Assembly (NCBI GenBank): GCA_947044405.1
Contig: CAMRHE010000028.1
Coordinates: 9,985,501-10,049,500, forward strand
Reading direction: 5' to 3'
Source of the DNA: Leptodactylus fallax
Lineage: Eukaryota; Chordata; Amphibia; Anura; Leptodactylidae
Length of the DNA: 64,000 bases
The notes beneath the pieces were generated by a model. It searched no databases, was not told the origin of the DNA, and was given only the letters and a program-made list of their open reading frames with translations. This document shows, piece by piece, positions 11,176-23,040 of the stretch. The translations under genes and the position numbers were made by a program. Position 1 is the first letter of the stretch; each line of letters opens with the position of its first letter.

Positions 11176-11575
11176 TCCTGGCCCTTACCTCTGACTGTCT
11201 CTATCCTGGGGTCCTGTCAGTAGTCTACTGCCTGGCTCTTACCTCTGATTATTTCTATCCTGGTGTCCTGTCAGTATTCTTCTGCCTGGCTCTTACCTCT
11301 GACTGTCTCTATCCTGAGGTCCTGTCAGTAGTCTGCTGCCTGGCTCTTACCTCTGACTGTCTCTGTCCTGAGGTCCTGTCAGTAGTCTGCTGCCTGGCTC
11401 TTACCTCTGATTATTTCTATCCTGGGGTCCTGTCAGTAGTCTGCTGCCTGGCTCTTACCTCTGATTATTTCTACCCTGGGGTCCTGTCAGTAATCTGCTG
11501 CCTGGCCCTTACCTCTGATTATGTCTATCATGGGGTCCTGTCAATATTCTGTTGCCTTGCTCTTAGCTTGGACTA
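11176..11575. repeat. 54-bp minisatellite, about 7.4 units
   Basis: The word GCCTGGCTCTTACCTCTG recurs every 54 bp (for example at 11230, 11284 and 11338). Units differ at a few positions (TGACTGTCTC against TGATTATTTC), with two unit types interspersed. No open frame spans it. Confidence 0.95.
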
Positions 11576-11928
11576 TGGCCCTTTTAGCTCTGTTAGCCTA
11601 GAATATGTGCCCACATAGCAGCAGAACGACTAAGCAAGATGATTGGTGTTTGGGGCCCCTGCAGTGTGACTGAGCAGATGGGTCCCAGGGCAAAAGAATA
11701 CCAGTTGGCCTGACTTTGTTAGCATGATGGGGGCTGTATCTATGTAAAACATGGATCTACAGGTTGGAGACAAGGTTGGGAGCTAAATAAAAACACATTA
11801 TAAAACAGTTCTATTATTTAGCTTTTACATTATACCTTCATATACGTGGCTTTACTGTGCCACCATCCAGCAGAAAAGAACAATCCCACTATATAATAAA
11901 CTAATAAATGATAATACATTACATATAC

Positions 11929-11942
11929 TGTGTGTGTGTATG

Positions 11943-11975
<33 letters not shown>
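11929..11975. repeat. (TG)n(TA)n microsatellite
   Basis: Short TG run passing into about 30 bp of TA. Confidence 0.95.
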
Positions 11976-12139
11976 TACAATTATATATACCTACGTATCT
12001 ATGACAATGTGTTTGTTAATTGGAATCCACCCTCATTCGAGTCAACAGTGACTGTCACTTTATTTCACCCCATTATTCTCTGTGATTTGGTCGATCTCAA
12101 GCTTAAGACGTTATCCTGGTAGAGCTGAAAGGAACCACA

Positions 12140-12500
12140 GCATGACTGGAAAAAAAATGTGATCTCAACAGCGAAACTGCAACAATCAATTTGCAGAGTC
12201 TAACCGTTGGCCAGTCTCAGCCCATCTTGCATGCTGCTTCACTCGGCAATCTTTAAACAAGGCCCCACAGGGCCTCCGCTGTCAAGTCATATGTGCCAGC
12301 ATCACCAAGCTGCTGCTCCAGTCGAGGCTCAGGAGGAAAGCAAAAGCAAGTAATCCTGCTATAAGCAGATCCAGGAAATAAATAGCAAGTCAACAGATAT
12401 GAGCAGCATACAGTCAACTATATTTACCCGGCCTCTCCAGTAAGAGGGTCTGTTAATGCAAGTAAATTATAGGAACCAAACAACGGCTGTCAGCCTACAG
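12140..12500. promoter_or_regulatory. Candidate conserved non-coding element
   Basis: Balanced-composition, repeat-free block with AACAATCAATTTGC, AATCTTTAAACAAGG (TCF/LEF- and Sox-like) and GCTGTCAAGTCATATG. It contrasts with the simple-sequence DNA on either side. Conservation was not tested. Confidence 0.4.
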
Positions 12501-12814
12501 TTTACATAAGACTGAATACAGGATGTCACTCTTCAGCTGATGGATTGACATGGACTTGGTGGGATGGATTCAGATAGCAGTCAAAGGGAAAATCCAGTCA
12601 AAACGATTTTCTGATCTGTCATAGACACATGAAATAAATACATTTTGTCATATGTTACATTGTAGCCAACTGAAATTTGTTTCATATTCTGACAACTGCA
12701 GGTTTTCCTTTCTTACAGGAGGGATACAAGAGTTTACACAAGATGCAGTCCATGGGTGCATTGTCTTATTATTATATATTAGTAAAAGTGTATAGATTCA
12801 TTTATCTGCCTACA

Positions 12815-13315
12815 TTATCTATCCATCCACAATATGTATCCATTTACAATATCCATCTACGATATCCTCACATCAATAATATCCATCCATAACACAATAT
12901 CAATGCATTCACAATATCTGTCCATCCATCCACAATATCTATCCATACACAATATCCTCACATCAACAATATCCATCCATACACGTTATCTACAATATCT
13001 AAGCATTCACAATATCTGTCCATACACACGAACCACAATATCCATCCATCTACAATATCCACAATATCTATCCATCCACGATATCCATGTATCCACAATA
13101 TCTATCCAAACGTGATATCCTCATATTAACAATATCCATACATACATAATATCCACACATTCACAATATCTATCCATACACAATACCTATCCATCCTCAG
13201 TATCCACAATATCTATCCATACACGATATCCGCATATCCAAAATATTCATCCATCCTTCCACGATATCCACAATATCTATCCATACACAATAACCACAAT
13301 ATTCATCCATTTACA
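12815..13315. repeat. Degenerate short-period satellite (ATCCATNCACAATATC-like)
   Basis: About 500 bp built from shuffled words ATCCATCC, ACAATATC, TATCCATAC and CACGATATCC without a strict period. The repeating Ile/Ser/Tyr peptides in open frames here are a by-product. Confidence 0.9.
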
Positions 13316-13329
13316 ATAACTTTCTTATC

Positions 13330-14580
13330 AGCTCCATGCATCTTATATATTACATCTATCTCTTTGACTATTGTATCTATCCATCTATTCTATCATATCC
13401 ATCATGCCTACAATATCTATCAGTTAATCCATGTATCTATCCACCATATTGATCTATCCATCTCAGTCACATCTCTGATATCTATGGGAATAATTTTCAT
13501 AACTGATGCAAAAAACTTGATTTATCCCAATTATTTTCTGTGGATAAAAAGTGCATAAACAGCCCTAAAACCGTGTCTAGAATAGCGGCCGCTGTATGTG
13601 CCTGCTAATATTGACATGTACATCGTATATTCTATAGGACAATTTCTAAAGCACATTCTTGAAGTGCAGGACTTTGCTACAGGATATAACCTGCAAAAAA
13701 AACAAGAGAGAGAAAAGGAATAGCATTCTAGGCAAATCTTTATCTTGTGCTGGGAATTGCCAGCTTTAGGATGATCCATTTGGGTAAATCCTTCTGCTAT
13801 TCACTAATGATTATCTATATTCACACAATAACACTGTATATTTATAGGCATATCTGCAGCACATAATACATACGGCATTATCACCAAATTACTGCAAGCT
13901 CCTTATCCGCTCCTATATAGCTATAGGCAAGCCGCACACGTATCCAAACACAGGCACATTCACAGATATAGCGTCAGTTTTAGTATTCCATCAAGGAAAA
14001 GATCAATTTGAGTACATTTGAAAGAAGCTGTACTCAATTCTGACCCAATAGACTGAGCTAACAGGGGTCAAAAAACAAATTTATAGGTCTAATAACTGCG
14101 GGCCTTAGTCTTGAATGAACAAGGCATCCCTGCTCTTAAATGACTTTTCGAAGCGTTTAACTTCACAAGTAAAAAGAGAACAAGACGGAATTTAGAGGAC
14201 AAGGATTTGGTGATCAGGTCTGTTTCTATGTGAGGGAAAAAAAAAAAAAAAAAAAATTGTATCTTATAGCTTTATTGTCTGTAGATTGGGAAAATGTGTT
14301 ATTTGGCAGAAGAATAGCGAATGCTATGGATGGTTAAAGACTACGTGATTAATGTACCAATAAAAAGTATCGTACAATAAAAAATAAAAAAAATCTGTTG
14401 ATAGGACAGGGTGACATAGAGCATTAATTCCGTGTCCTTCACTCCCAAGACCTCTGTATAATTTAGTCCCCATCTGATGGCTGTGGAAGAAACTACATAT
14501 AAAATTCATTTGTGTGGGCTGAATGTTGTATTCTCTCACACAATACTCTATATGAAGATAAACTACCTTCCAGCACCGCA
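13330..14580. other. Unassigned intronic sequence
   Basis: Mixed single-copy-looking DNA with an A run at 14238-14255. Segments near 14130-14215 have moderate complexity. No gene or repeat family recognised. Confidence 0.4.
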
Positions 14581-14584
14581 TGTG

Positions 14585-14905
14585 GAACTCGCTTAAAAAG
14601 AAGACCTTCCTAGTACGCTAGGGCACATTTATTCTCCACTTCTCCATTGCTAAGGGATTAGAAAACTTGTCTCCAGAAAATCCCCTGGATCTTGATGAAT
14701 GCCGCCACACAGATGTATTCTTATATGTAATACAGCCATCACGAGCCTTTGTCTTCAGTGCAATGTAACGGTAAAGAAAGTGGTTTTCAGGCCATGGTCC
14801 ATTATACCGGGAAATTAGAAAGGTCCGTTCATACATACGGACAGGAATAGAAGGACAGGAAAATACCATTTTCTCTGCAAACTTAAATACATACAAATTA
14901 CATAT
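14585..14905. promoter_or_regulatory. Weak candidate non-coding conserved block
   Basis: Repeat-free with balanced composition and a 100-codon minus-strand open frame lacking any recognisable domain. I favour non-coding DNA; a retained open frame by chance is likely. Confidence 0.25.
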
Positions 14906-15204
14906 AGAAATGAACTGCAACGATACTGTGCAATTGACAGATAATACTGTATGTCATCCACATTTTTATATGGTATATTATTATATATGATTGGCGAATC
15001 TTGAGGAACGTTGTATCAGACTATCAGTATTAAAATTGAGTATTTAAAGTAAAACAAAACAACGATTTTAATTTCAAAAATTTGTAAAAAACAAAAAAAA
15101 AACAACATTAATTGTTCTATAATAGTATGAGAAATTTTTGACGGCCACCAGTGGTTAGCTCTCCAAATAGGGTTTTTTGGGGAATATAGCTCTGAGCCAG
15201 CAGC

Positions 15205-15311
15205 AGAATAAGGGTAAGTTCACACAGTGGAATTCATTTCAACGGGACACTTCAATTTCTGCTAGCTAAAATATAAAATAAATATATAATAATAATAATA
15301 ATAATAATTAA

Positions 15312-15346
<35 letters not shown>

Positions 15347-15450
15347 CAGCTAACACATAAAAGAGGCATCCTATGCAATTTTTGTCCACATTCTACCCAA
15401 ACCTCCCATTGAAGTCAATAGGAGTAGGAAACCTTTATGCTAATTGCAGG
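15205..15450. mobile_element. GTTCACAC-type repeat with an internal (AAT)n/(ATT)n palindrome
   Basis: Begins 'gggtaagttcacacagtgg', a common start in this window's GTTCACA elements. Bases 15288-15344 are (AAT)n meeting (ATT)n at TTAAT, a perfect simple-sequence hairpin. The right side carries 'cccattgaagtcaatagg'. Confidence 0.6.
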
Positions 15451-15464
15451 AAGATATCCACATT

Positions 15465-15667
15465 GTATGGTGAGTCCTGATGCAAAATTTGCCATGTAAA
15501 TTACCCAATAGGGGCTGAGCTGTAGTACCAGGCACTGCCACATTTATGGATCCAACAATGTGTCTGGGAAACCACTGAAGTACTGGAATATCCAACCCCC
15601 AACACCCCCACTGATCACATGCTCTAAGTAATAGCTATCAATCTGTATTTCAAAAAAACACCTTTAA
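15465..15667. mobile_element. T2-like MITE, right part
   Basis: Interior 'ctgtagtaccaggcactgcc' and 'acccccactgatcacatg', ending ACACCTTTAA. The left end is decayed. Confidence 0.6.
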
Positions 15668-15717
15668 TAAACGTCCCAACATCATCAATGTCGTCACGCA
15701 TGTATATTCGTCATACA

Positions 15718-15850
15718 TTATGGGCACGTTCACACATATCGAAAAGCCAACACACATCTTAAATCAAAGTCTATGGTGGAAATCTATGGGTTACACTTGG
15801 AGTTCTGCTGTGGACCTGCTACTGGTTTGCACGTAAGAATCAGTCTCTAT
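15718..15850. repeat. GTTCACAC-type repeat fragment
   Basis: Begins 'tatgggcacgttcacacat', followed by 'aagtctatggtggaaatcta'. Similar in start to the elements at 23041 and 36536. Confidence 0.4.
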
Positions 15851-16711
15851 ATCATTCATTGAGGCTAATCCTTGGTTTTACGACACAACATAAGGAGCGC
15901 GCTACTTACACTACAAAAACTCACCCAGAAATTTTCCACTGCAATTTTTTTAAGCATTACATTTCACATAATTCTTGATATTTTTTTTTCCTTGTAGTTT
16001 AGTTTTAGTTTTAAGATGTGGTGGCCAAAAGCAGTTTCCTGAGCCGGGAGTTTTAGCCTCATGTAAAATCTGCTGCATTGTCTGTTTGACAGACTTCACT
16101 AGATATATACCGCACTGTTTAATACTCTGAAACCTGGCACTTCAACTTAACTGCCACTTCGAAGTAGCACTTAATATCTGAGATACGGCTTCTCCATAAA
16201 TACTGCCTCTGAAACTTCTGACTTTCTCTTACGATAAGCAAAAAAGAATCATGATCGCCAATGACGAATACCTATCCTGCCTGTTCTGATGGAATTTCCA
16301 CAACACAATAAGCATTAAAAATATACAAAGGATGAAAATATTTGTCAAGGTTTACTAGGCCACTTGAAGCCACTAGAGATGTGTGACGATAGAAAAGACA
16401 AATGGAAAAATGCACAAGACAATGGTGTAGTCATTGCATGAAACAAGGCATGGTATCACAACCGTACATATAGGACCAGACAGACAAAAAAAAAAAAAAA
16501 ATACTTCAACTGAGCATTATGAGTTGTAGCTACTATATGTACACATACATCTTTTCCAAGTAGATCCAAAGACCGTGTCTAGTTTGAGAAACCTCAGGAG
16601 CTAAAGACAAAGTCAGGACAAAGGAGCCAATATTGAAAACCTGCCTTCAATTTTCGAACGGGTGGCTATACAGCTGCAGGGAACTTCGAGTGCCTGTGAC
16701 TTGATATGTCA

Positions 16712-16980
16712 TAGTGACATGTCAGAGTTTTTGATCTGTGAGTGTTTGGGTGCCATTGACTCCTAAAACGAAGGCACAGAAGTGTTCAGCTGAGTTTTTG
16801 ATGAACACCCCTTGGAGAGCAGAGCGAGACCCATAAAAAGTCTGTATACCAATCACTTTCCTTTCCAAGGATTGCCAAGCAAAAAAAGTGGCATAACTGA
16901 GCACTTATATCAGTAGAAATCTCAGCACTTGGACTCCATCCACCAAAACTTCTGACATGTTAATAATATGTACCCTTTAA
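16712..16980. mobile_element. Foldback MITE with ACATGTCAGA ends, copy 1
   Basis: Left 'gacatgtcagagtttttga' and right 'caaaacttctgacatgtta' are inverted. The interior includes 'acaccccttggagagcagag'. The right edge 'GTACCCTTTAA' looks T2-like. A related copy is at 27690. Confidence 0.65.
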
Positions 16981-16989
16981 ACATCTCCA

Positions 16990-17245
16990 CATACCGTACT
17001 GGAGCTTATGGACATCATTGGTGAAGGGGTTTCCTCCCTAGAGACCTGACTAGTATAACAGATTGTGTATAACCATGTATTGCATGGTCACCCATGCTAT
17101 TCAGTTCTTTAATATGTACTGGATAAAACCGGCTTTGGTCACGACAGCCAAATTCTTGGGTGGTGGAGGCCAGTCCATGTGGATTGTCCAGGGTCTACTT
17201 TTACAATAGGAGTTTTCTTATTCTGACAACCCACTTAAAAGGAAA
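16990..17245. repeat. Dispersed repeat with a T2-like right end
   Basis: The right edge reads TCTGACAACCCACTTAA, and the interior has 'attgtccagggtctac'. The left boundary is not visible. Confidence 0.4.
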
Positions 17246-17319
17246 TACATAGTAGTAGATGGATTATTCAATGGACAAAACTAGCTGTAACTGTAGATAA
17301 AGTCCTATCTGCAGTCATA

Positions 17320-17480
17320 ATAGAGTAGGAGGAGTGGAGCAGATTGATATATGCTTTGTGGGAAAGGGAAAAAAAAAAATTCAGTATAACTAGAAAGTAT
17401 TCTCAGTGAACGACTGACTCAATATCTTGCCGAGTTACCATTCTGTATGGAAGCCAATTATTCTGATTAGCTTAAACCAC
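17320..17480. mobile_element. Dispersed foldback family, partial copy 1
   Basis: The words 'gcagattgatatatgctttg' and 'tgggaaagggaa', followed by 'ttcagtataact', match the copies at 38960 and 48020. Confidence 0.6.
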
Positions 17481-17999
17481 AAAAACCAGAGTTACCCATC
17501 TGTAGACAGCAATGTTCTGGGGTGCTTGCTTAAGTAGGGTTACTGGATTTCTGGAGGCAAAGCATTAAATGCAGTACTGGGGGTACTGTCTCATTGAAGC
17601 CCAACACATACCCCCCATTAGCCACTCCTATGTAAATCAGAGGGTTCACCAGAAATTAATGTAACATGTACGGCCAGCTTAAACCAGACGTTTCATCAGC
17701 CCAATAAACCAAGAAATTTGTACACATTTCTCGCTGGTTTTGAGCTTTTTGTTTGAACTTTTCTTTGCTCGTTTTTGCCATATTTTATTTTCTATCATTT
17801 TCCCTTTCCATATTTTCACTTATTTGTGCATTTATATATAGATTCTGATATGAAGCCATTTTATAAAAAGAACATGCTTTTTCTACCACTCTTTGCAACT
17901 CAGCACATATTGGTATGTGTTCTTTTATCATGTCTTTTTTGTCACATTAATTTTATTACCCCACACTACTTCAGAAATTCTTTTATCTAGTTCAATGTC

Positions 18000-18165
18000 A
18001 AATGGTATTATCAGAAGGCATATGCTGAACATGGCACAAAACACAGACTCGTCGGTGGTGTCCACAGAACTCACAAAAGCATTAAAATGTTAGTAAAGTA
18101 ACCAATTGATGAAAAATGACAGCTTAATCACCAGAAAGCATTTCACATTAAGAGTTTTTTCCACT
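18000..18165. promoter_or_regulatory. Weak candidate conserved non-coding element
   Basis: Repeat-free block with AACCAATTGATG, AAATGACAGCTTAATC and GGTATTATCAG. Conservation was not tested. Confidence 0.3.
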
Positions 18166-18376
18166 ATGAGAAGCAATGCCTGAGAATAATTTAATGGGGG
18201 TTAGACATTTAGCGTTGTTAAATAGCCTACATTTTGCACCTAAATAGTGTAATATCTATTAAATATTAACTTACAAATTCTAAAGTGCAGGGATATGTCT
18301 GTAAGAAGCAAAAGTATAACAGAAATGATGAATTATTTTACAGATTGGTGTGAAAGAATTGAAATGAACAAGGAAT

Positions 18377-18444
18377 CCCCCCAATTTATAACGAAGCACC
18401 CCATTTCTGCCCCCCTAATTTGTAACGAAGCACCCCATTTCTGC
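18377..18444. repeat. 34-bp tandem duplication
   Basis: Two units starting at 18383 and 18417 share AACGAAGCACCCCATTTCTG, with a single difference in the preceding AATTTATA/AATTTGTA. Confidence 0.9.
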
Positions 18445-18524
18445 ATCCTTCCTGGAATTAGTCCCCTTTGGCACTGATAAACTACAGGCAAAACAACACA
18501 AAAATTTGCCATGGCTTAGCGGCA

Positions 18525-18790
18525 TCATTCATGGGTGGACACAGACAGCTGAGGGCCCCTATGTAATAATAGATATGGACCCTTGCCTTCCAATATCCCA
18601 GCACAGAGCACCCCCTTATGTCTAACAATCCATCAGTAATAATTAGCCATAAAGTTCATTTACTTAAGCGTTTACCTGCAATCTAATAGATAGCAGAAAG
18701 TAGCTGACAAGGTGATAGGGCCCCCCTGACCTATCGGGCTCCTGTGCAGCTACATAGATTGCACCAATGGTATACTGCACCTGCCATTAA
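18525..18790. repeat. Dispersed repeat, copy 1 (partner at 48285)
   Basis: Shares in order with 48285-48530: 'acacagacagctgag', 'gggcccct', 'atttac', and 'agggcccccctgac' with 'gtgcagctac'. Family not named. Confidence 0.65.
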
Positions 18791-19096
18791 TACTTAGTGA
18801 CATCATATACATTCAGACATAATAAAATATTCCAGGGCCCTTCCAAAAGTGAACTTGGGTTTCTGGCACTGGACAAATGCAAAAGCAGATTCTGACAACT
18901 CAAAATAGCCATGCACTTTCCTAGCAGACTCCCCATATACATCCACACTTACTTACAAATGGGGAGAGGGGCGTAAGTCACTGCCAGACAAAACTTGTGC
19001 CGGCTTCTCTATGAAAAAGGTTCAGGCAATTCATCATTCCTGAACCCATTTCTCTTGAAATATGCCAAACCAATGTCAGAAAAAATTTCACACACA

Positions 19097-19300
19097 TTAA
19101 AGTGAACCTCCAACTATAAATCAACATTTCATATATGAATAATACAGAGGAATAGAAGAAACTTTGTAATACATGTTCTGGAAGAAATCTGTTTCCTTCT
19201 CCACTTATCAGGCTGCACTTCTCCTCCTTATCTTCACTCCTTCACTCAGACGGTCTCTGGATTCAGCTCACACACAGATGTTTAAATAGCTAGATATGTT
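19097..19300. mobile_element. Foldback MITE, partial copy (full copy at 46530)
   Basis: Begins TTAAAGTGAACCTCCAAC and shares 'agaaactttgtaata' and 'attcagctcacacacaga' with 46530-47032. Confidence 0.7.
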
Positions 19301-19594
19301 CGAGAATAATATCCACAGAGGCACCATATAGTGGGGCCATTGTACACAGCATTACCAGGGGCACAATACACATGGCATATAGAGCACCTACAGATATATG
19401 CTGCGATAAAATATAAAATTGCAGGGACTCAGTGTGCCACAAAGTCTGGGCATGCTGCAATGTGTGCACGGACTCTAAAAGAGAACAAGAGGTAATCTTA
19501 TCTTAAGAGATCTTCACAGCCATCAATCTACATATTTATAGCCTATATGTAATCTCATCTCAAAACACACACAAAAAGGGCATTTTACCTACCC

Positions 19595-20080
19595 CCCAAA
19601 ATGACTGTGTTTTAGCCTTTGCATGCAATTTGCCAGCAAATAAATTGGCCTAAGTCTAGTTCAATTTTGTACTCATTATAATCCAGAGACAGAAGCGCAG
19701 AGATAGCCTTTCCATCCTCTCTCTCAGCACTGAAACGCGCGGTGGTCACATCTAGGAGGGTGGGTTTTTTCTTGCTTGACAAGTCGTTGTAATTGAAATG
19801 AAGTCTAATCAGACTCATTACTGTTTTCAGCAATTTGCACCAGCGAAGATGCTTATTAGGTAACTGTGTTTAATAAACCACTCTCTAGAAAAATAACAGT
19901 AATGAGCCCTTAACAGTCAATCCACGGTGTGAATGTAATCTGAAAAGTGTTACCGGGGCTGAATTGATTTTCACATTTAGTAGTGTCATAATCAAGTCTT
20001 AGAAATCGGCAAAGAAGAGGCCATAAAAGGTAAGTTGCACAAACAGACTGACTCAAAAGAGAAGGACATGTCTGAATTAG
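19595..20080. promoter_or_regulatory. Strong candidate conserved non-coding element
   Basis: About 480 bp of repeat-free, evenly composed DNA with many homeodomain/POU/Sox-type cores (TTTGCATGCAATTTG, CTCATTATAATCC, TTGTAATTGAAATG, TCATAATCAAG) and a GC-rich middle (ACTGAAACGCGCGGTGGTC). Flanks are MITE and simple repeat. A 73-codon open frame here shows no domain. Among the best enhancer candidates of the window. Confidence 0.5.
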
Positions 20081-20169
20081 AGCGAGCGTAAACTACCAGC
20101 GCACAAAATAGTTTTCCTTGAAATGCTTGTTTGCCTCATTCAAGGACAAAGAAGGCAAGTTTCTGTTGT

Positions 20170-20493
20170 TCACCCTGAACTGTATGTAGGCACTGTATGT
20201 GTGTGTGTATATGAATGTACTGAGTGCGTATATGTATGCATTGTATGTGTGTGTATACGTATATGCTGTGTGTGTGCATATGTGTGTATGTATGCACTGT
20301 ATGTGTGTGTATATGAATGTACTGAGTGTGTATATGTATGCACTGTGTGTGTACACGTATATGCTGTGTGTATGCATGTACTGTGTGTATGTATATATGT
20401 ATGTATGCACTGTATGTGCATGTGTGTATATGTATGCACTGTGTGTATATGAATGTACTGTGTGTATATGTATATATTGTGCGTGTGTGTGAA
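20170..20493. repeat. TG/TATG-rich variant satellite
   Basis: Shuffled words GTATGCACTG, TGTGTGTATATG and AATGTACTG with a loose larger period. Open frames on both strands give Cys/Val/Tyr or His/Thr/Tyr repeats, a sign of simple sequence rather than coding. Confidence 0.95.
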
Positions 20494-20535
20494 ATATTAT
20501 ATATTTATTTAACATACATATATTTAACATGACAC

Positions 20536-21291
20536 TTAAAGCAAGTCTGTCACCAGAACAAGCATATCACCCCAGCCCTGCAGATAGATAGGTTAGTGTC
20601 ACCAGAACCAGCATATCACTTCAGCCCTGCAGATAGATAGGTTAGTGTCACCAGAACCAGCATATCACCCCAGCCATGCAGATAGATAGGTTAGTGTCAC
20701 CAGAACCAGCATATCACCCCAGCCCTGCAGATAGATAGGTTAGTGTCACCAGAACCAGCATATCACCCCAGCCCTGCAGATAGATAGGTTAGTGTTACCA
20801 GAACCAGCATATCACCCCAGCCCTGCAGATAGATAGGTTAGTGTTACCAGAACCAGCATATCACCCCAGCCCTGCAGATAGATAGGTTAGTGTCACCAGA
20901 ACCAGCATATCACCCCAGCCCTGCAGATAGATAGGTTAGGGTTATAAGAACGCAGCATATCATCCCAACCCCCCTGCAGATAAGTTAGTGTTGCCAGAAC
21001 CAGCATATAACCGGAGCCCTCCAGATAGACAGGTTAGTGTTACCTGAATTAAATTTTCCCCTTGTGAATCACTGCCTCCATTGTGGAGATAGAATGCACC
21101 CCTTGGAATACCATTGCTCCAAAGAGCTCATTATTTGCATATTGAAAAAATTCTCTAAAAGGAAATCAAAAGAACACTAGGAGCACCATACCAAGTATCT
21201 AACACCAATTTTTAAATTGGAATAATTGTTATTTAAGTTATTTTTTTGCCTAATATTATAGAGAAATGTAATTGTGGGACAACTCCTTTAA
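20536..21291. mobile_element. T2-like MITE carrying a 49-bp tandem array (array 1)
   Basis: Starts TTAAAGCAAGTCTGTCACC. From there to about 21045 it consists of units of exactly 49 bp (GGTTAGTGT words at 20591, 20640, 20689 and onward), about ten units; the last two or three are diverged. The unit contains CAGAACCAGCATATCACC and CTGCAGATAGATAG. A unique-looking tail follows, and GACAACTCCTTTAA at 21278-21291 may be the right end. Tandem repeats riding on MITEs are known in Xenopus. Confidence 0.8.
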
Positions 21292-21299
21292 TTTTACTT

Positions 21300-22800
21300 G
21301 AAAATAAAAAAAAAACTCTTCTTGTATGAGATATCCATTTTTAATATACTCGAAGATGTAATAAATTGAAGGAACTGTGTCAGTGGCGCAGCTGGATGAA
21401 TATGCCCAGATGGTCCGGTGCTTCTATTTATCAGTTTGATGGTGTATGAGATATATATGGTGCAGGATCGGACTGGTTTATAATGAAGAGACTGGTTTGG
21501 TCATCCAGCAGCACCACTTAAACAGTTCCTTCAATTTTTCACATCTTCCAGTATATTTCTGACAACCTGTTAGGTCTGAATGAGACAAGCCAGAGAAGCT
21601 GGTTACCATTATATGCATATAGAGGTGTTTTGCCCTTAGCACAACCTATCAAGGTGAGCAGGACTATTTAGGGAAACCACCAGGGTCCTAGTCCCACCAT
21701 TCAAAGAGGTTTCCCTATGACATGCCGACCTTCGATTTGTCTCATGGTTTTGAAATATCCATTATTAGAGCCAAGTATTCTGAAAATAAAGGGACAACAT
21801 ACAAAAAGAACAAAAGTCCAAGGATTTTATAGAGGTGACAAATTCAATTTTTAGCTAAAGAATTATAACCAATGATAACATGATACAATATATGATGTCA
21901 AATATTTATACGTATATACTGAGCTTTACCCAAACTACAAGATCTATGAGTTAATGTTAAATGAAGACAATTGAGAACCAAAAAAGGATCACAACAGTGC
22001 CTCACTTGTCCATGGATGCGTCTGGCATTGCAGTCAGGTACAACCCATAGAGATCTGTTTTTCTATTCGCTTTCAATCTGTCAAATAGCCAGCCATATCA
22101 AAAGAAAAGGACAAATAAGTGAACTTTAACCACAAGGCCATTGGTCAATCATAGTATTAAAAAAGACAGAATTCCAAGAGGCAAAAGGTGTTGAGACAGA
22201 AAGCCAATAAGATAAGTAGCGGAGACATCACACAGGTTTATAGGTTAAATGTAGATTGAAGAAAGGGTTTAAAAAGTAGGACAGGTCAAGGTTTGCTTTT
22301 TAAGTATAGGTGTCGACTGTGCAAGCCTCAAATACCGGGCAGTAATGAAAGTAGAATTATAGATGTAGATGAGCAGAAAGATCAGGTCAGGGCTCAGGGT
22401 TTGAGGCGATGGGAAGTGTTGGGGTCAAGTGAGTAAAATGGAGTGAAGTTCAGTTCACCACAAGTATGGTTGTAATCGTGGATCTTACAGTCTAGATCAG
22501 AAGAGATGAGAGTGGGAATTCTGATTACAAATATGTCCTTAAATAAAGATTCCCTATATTGCCCATATACAGAAGTGTCCGTCCTAACCTTTTCGACTAT
22601 TCGATAAGTGGCATTAGATAACCAGCGTTGGAGAAATAAAAACTCTTCCACCATTTCTCACAATGGTCGAGAGAGTAGAACTATATTTTTAGTTTTTTTT
22701 CCTCTTTAGTTGTTCCTCTTTTATCTTATACTCTTGGCATATCTCAAAACAATCGGAAAGGTAAGGATGGCCACATGTGTAGTCTTCGTCAAAAGCATGA
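21300..22800. other. Unassigned sequence, possibly old transposon remains
   Basis: Contains an 86-codon minus-strand open frame (22394-22654) beginning MVEEFLFLQRWLSNATYRIV, with no recognised domain. The mixture of words 'gcattgcagtcaggtac' and 'ggtgtttTGCCC' suggests decayed repeats. No gene call is supported. Confidence 0.35.
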
Positions 22801-22817
22801 TGAGCCATTGAACCAAT

Positions 22818-22818
22818 A

Positions 22819-22871
<53 letters not shown>

Positions 22872-22872
22872 C
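22818..22872. repeat. (TCTA)n microsatellite
   Basis: About 13 uninterrupted TCTA units. Confidence 0.97.
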
Positions 22873-22947
22873 TCATGTAAGAACATCAGTCCTTGTTACT
22901 TTTTTCCCATTATGGGCCCATTATATGTTTTTTTATACTTGCTTTTA

Positions 22948-23010
22948 ATGGGCAGTGACTCAGTGGCTGGCGTGGTTGCCTTGCAGCTCTGGGCAGCAAT
23001 CTTATGAGAT
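22948..23010. mobile_element. SINE head fragment, tRNA-like 5' part
   Basis: The stretch 'gtgactcagtggctggcgt' followed by 'ggttgccttgcagctctggg' matches the A-box side of the common amphibian/fish SINE that starts 'tggctcagtggttagcac'. Truncated after about 60 bp. Confidence 0.6.
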
Positions 23011-23040
23011 TAGAAGAATGTCTTCTCCATTAACTTTATG

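Noticed and set aside
12815..13315. Coding region from open frames rich in Ile, Ser and His
   Set aside because: Simple repeated words explain the frames.
20093..20530. 145-codon frame rich in His, Thr and Tyr
   Set aside because: Product of the TG-rich satellite; several overlapping frames on both strands show the same pattern.
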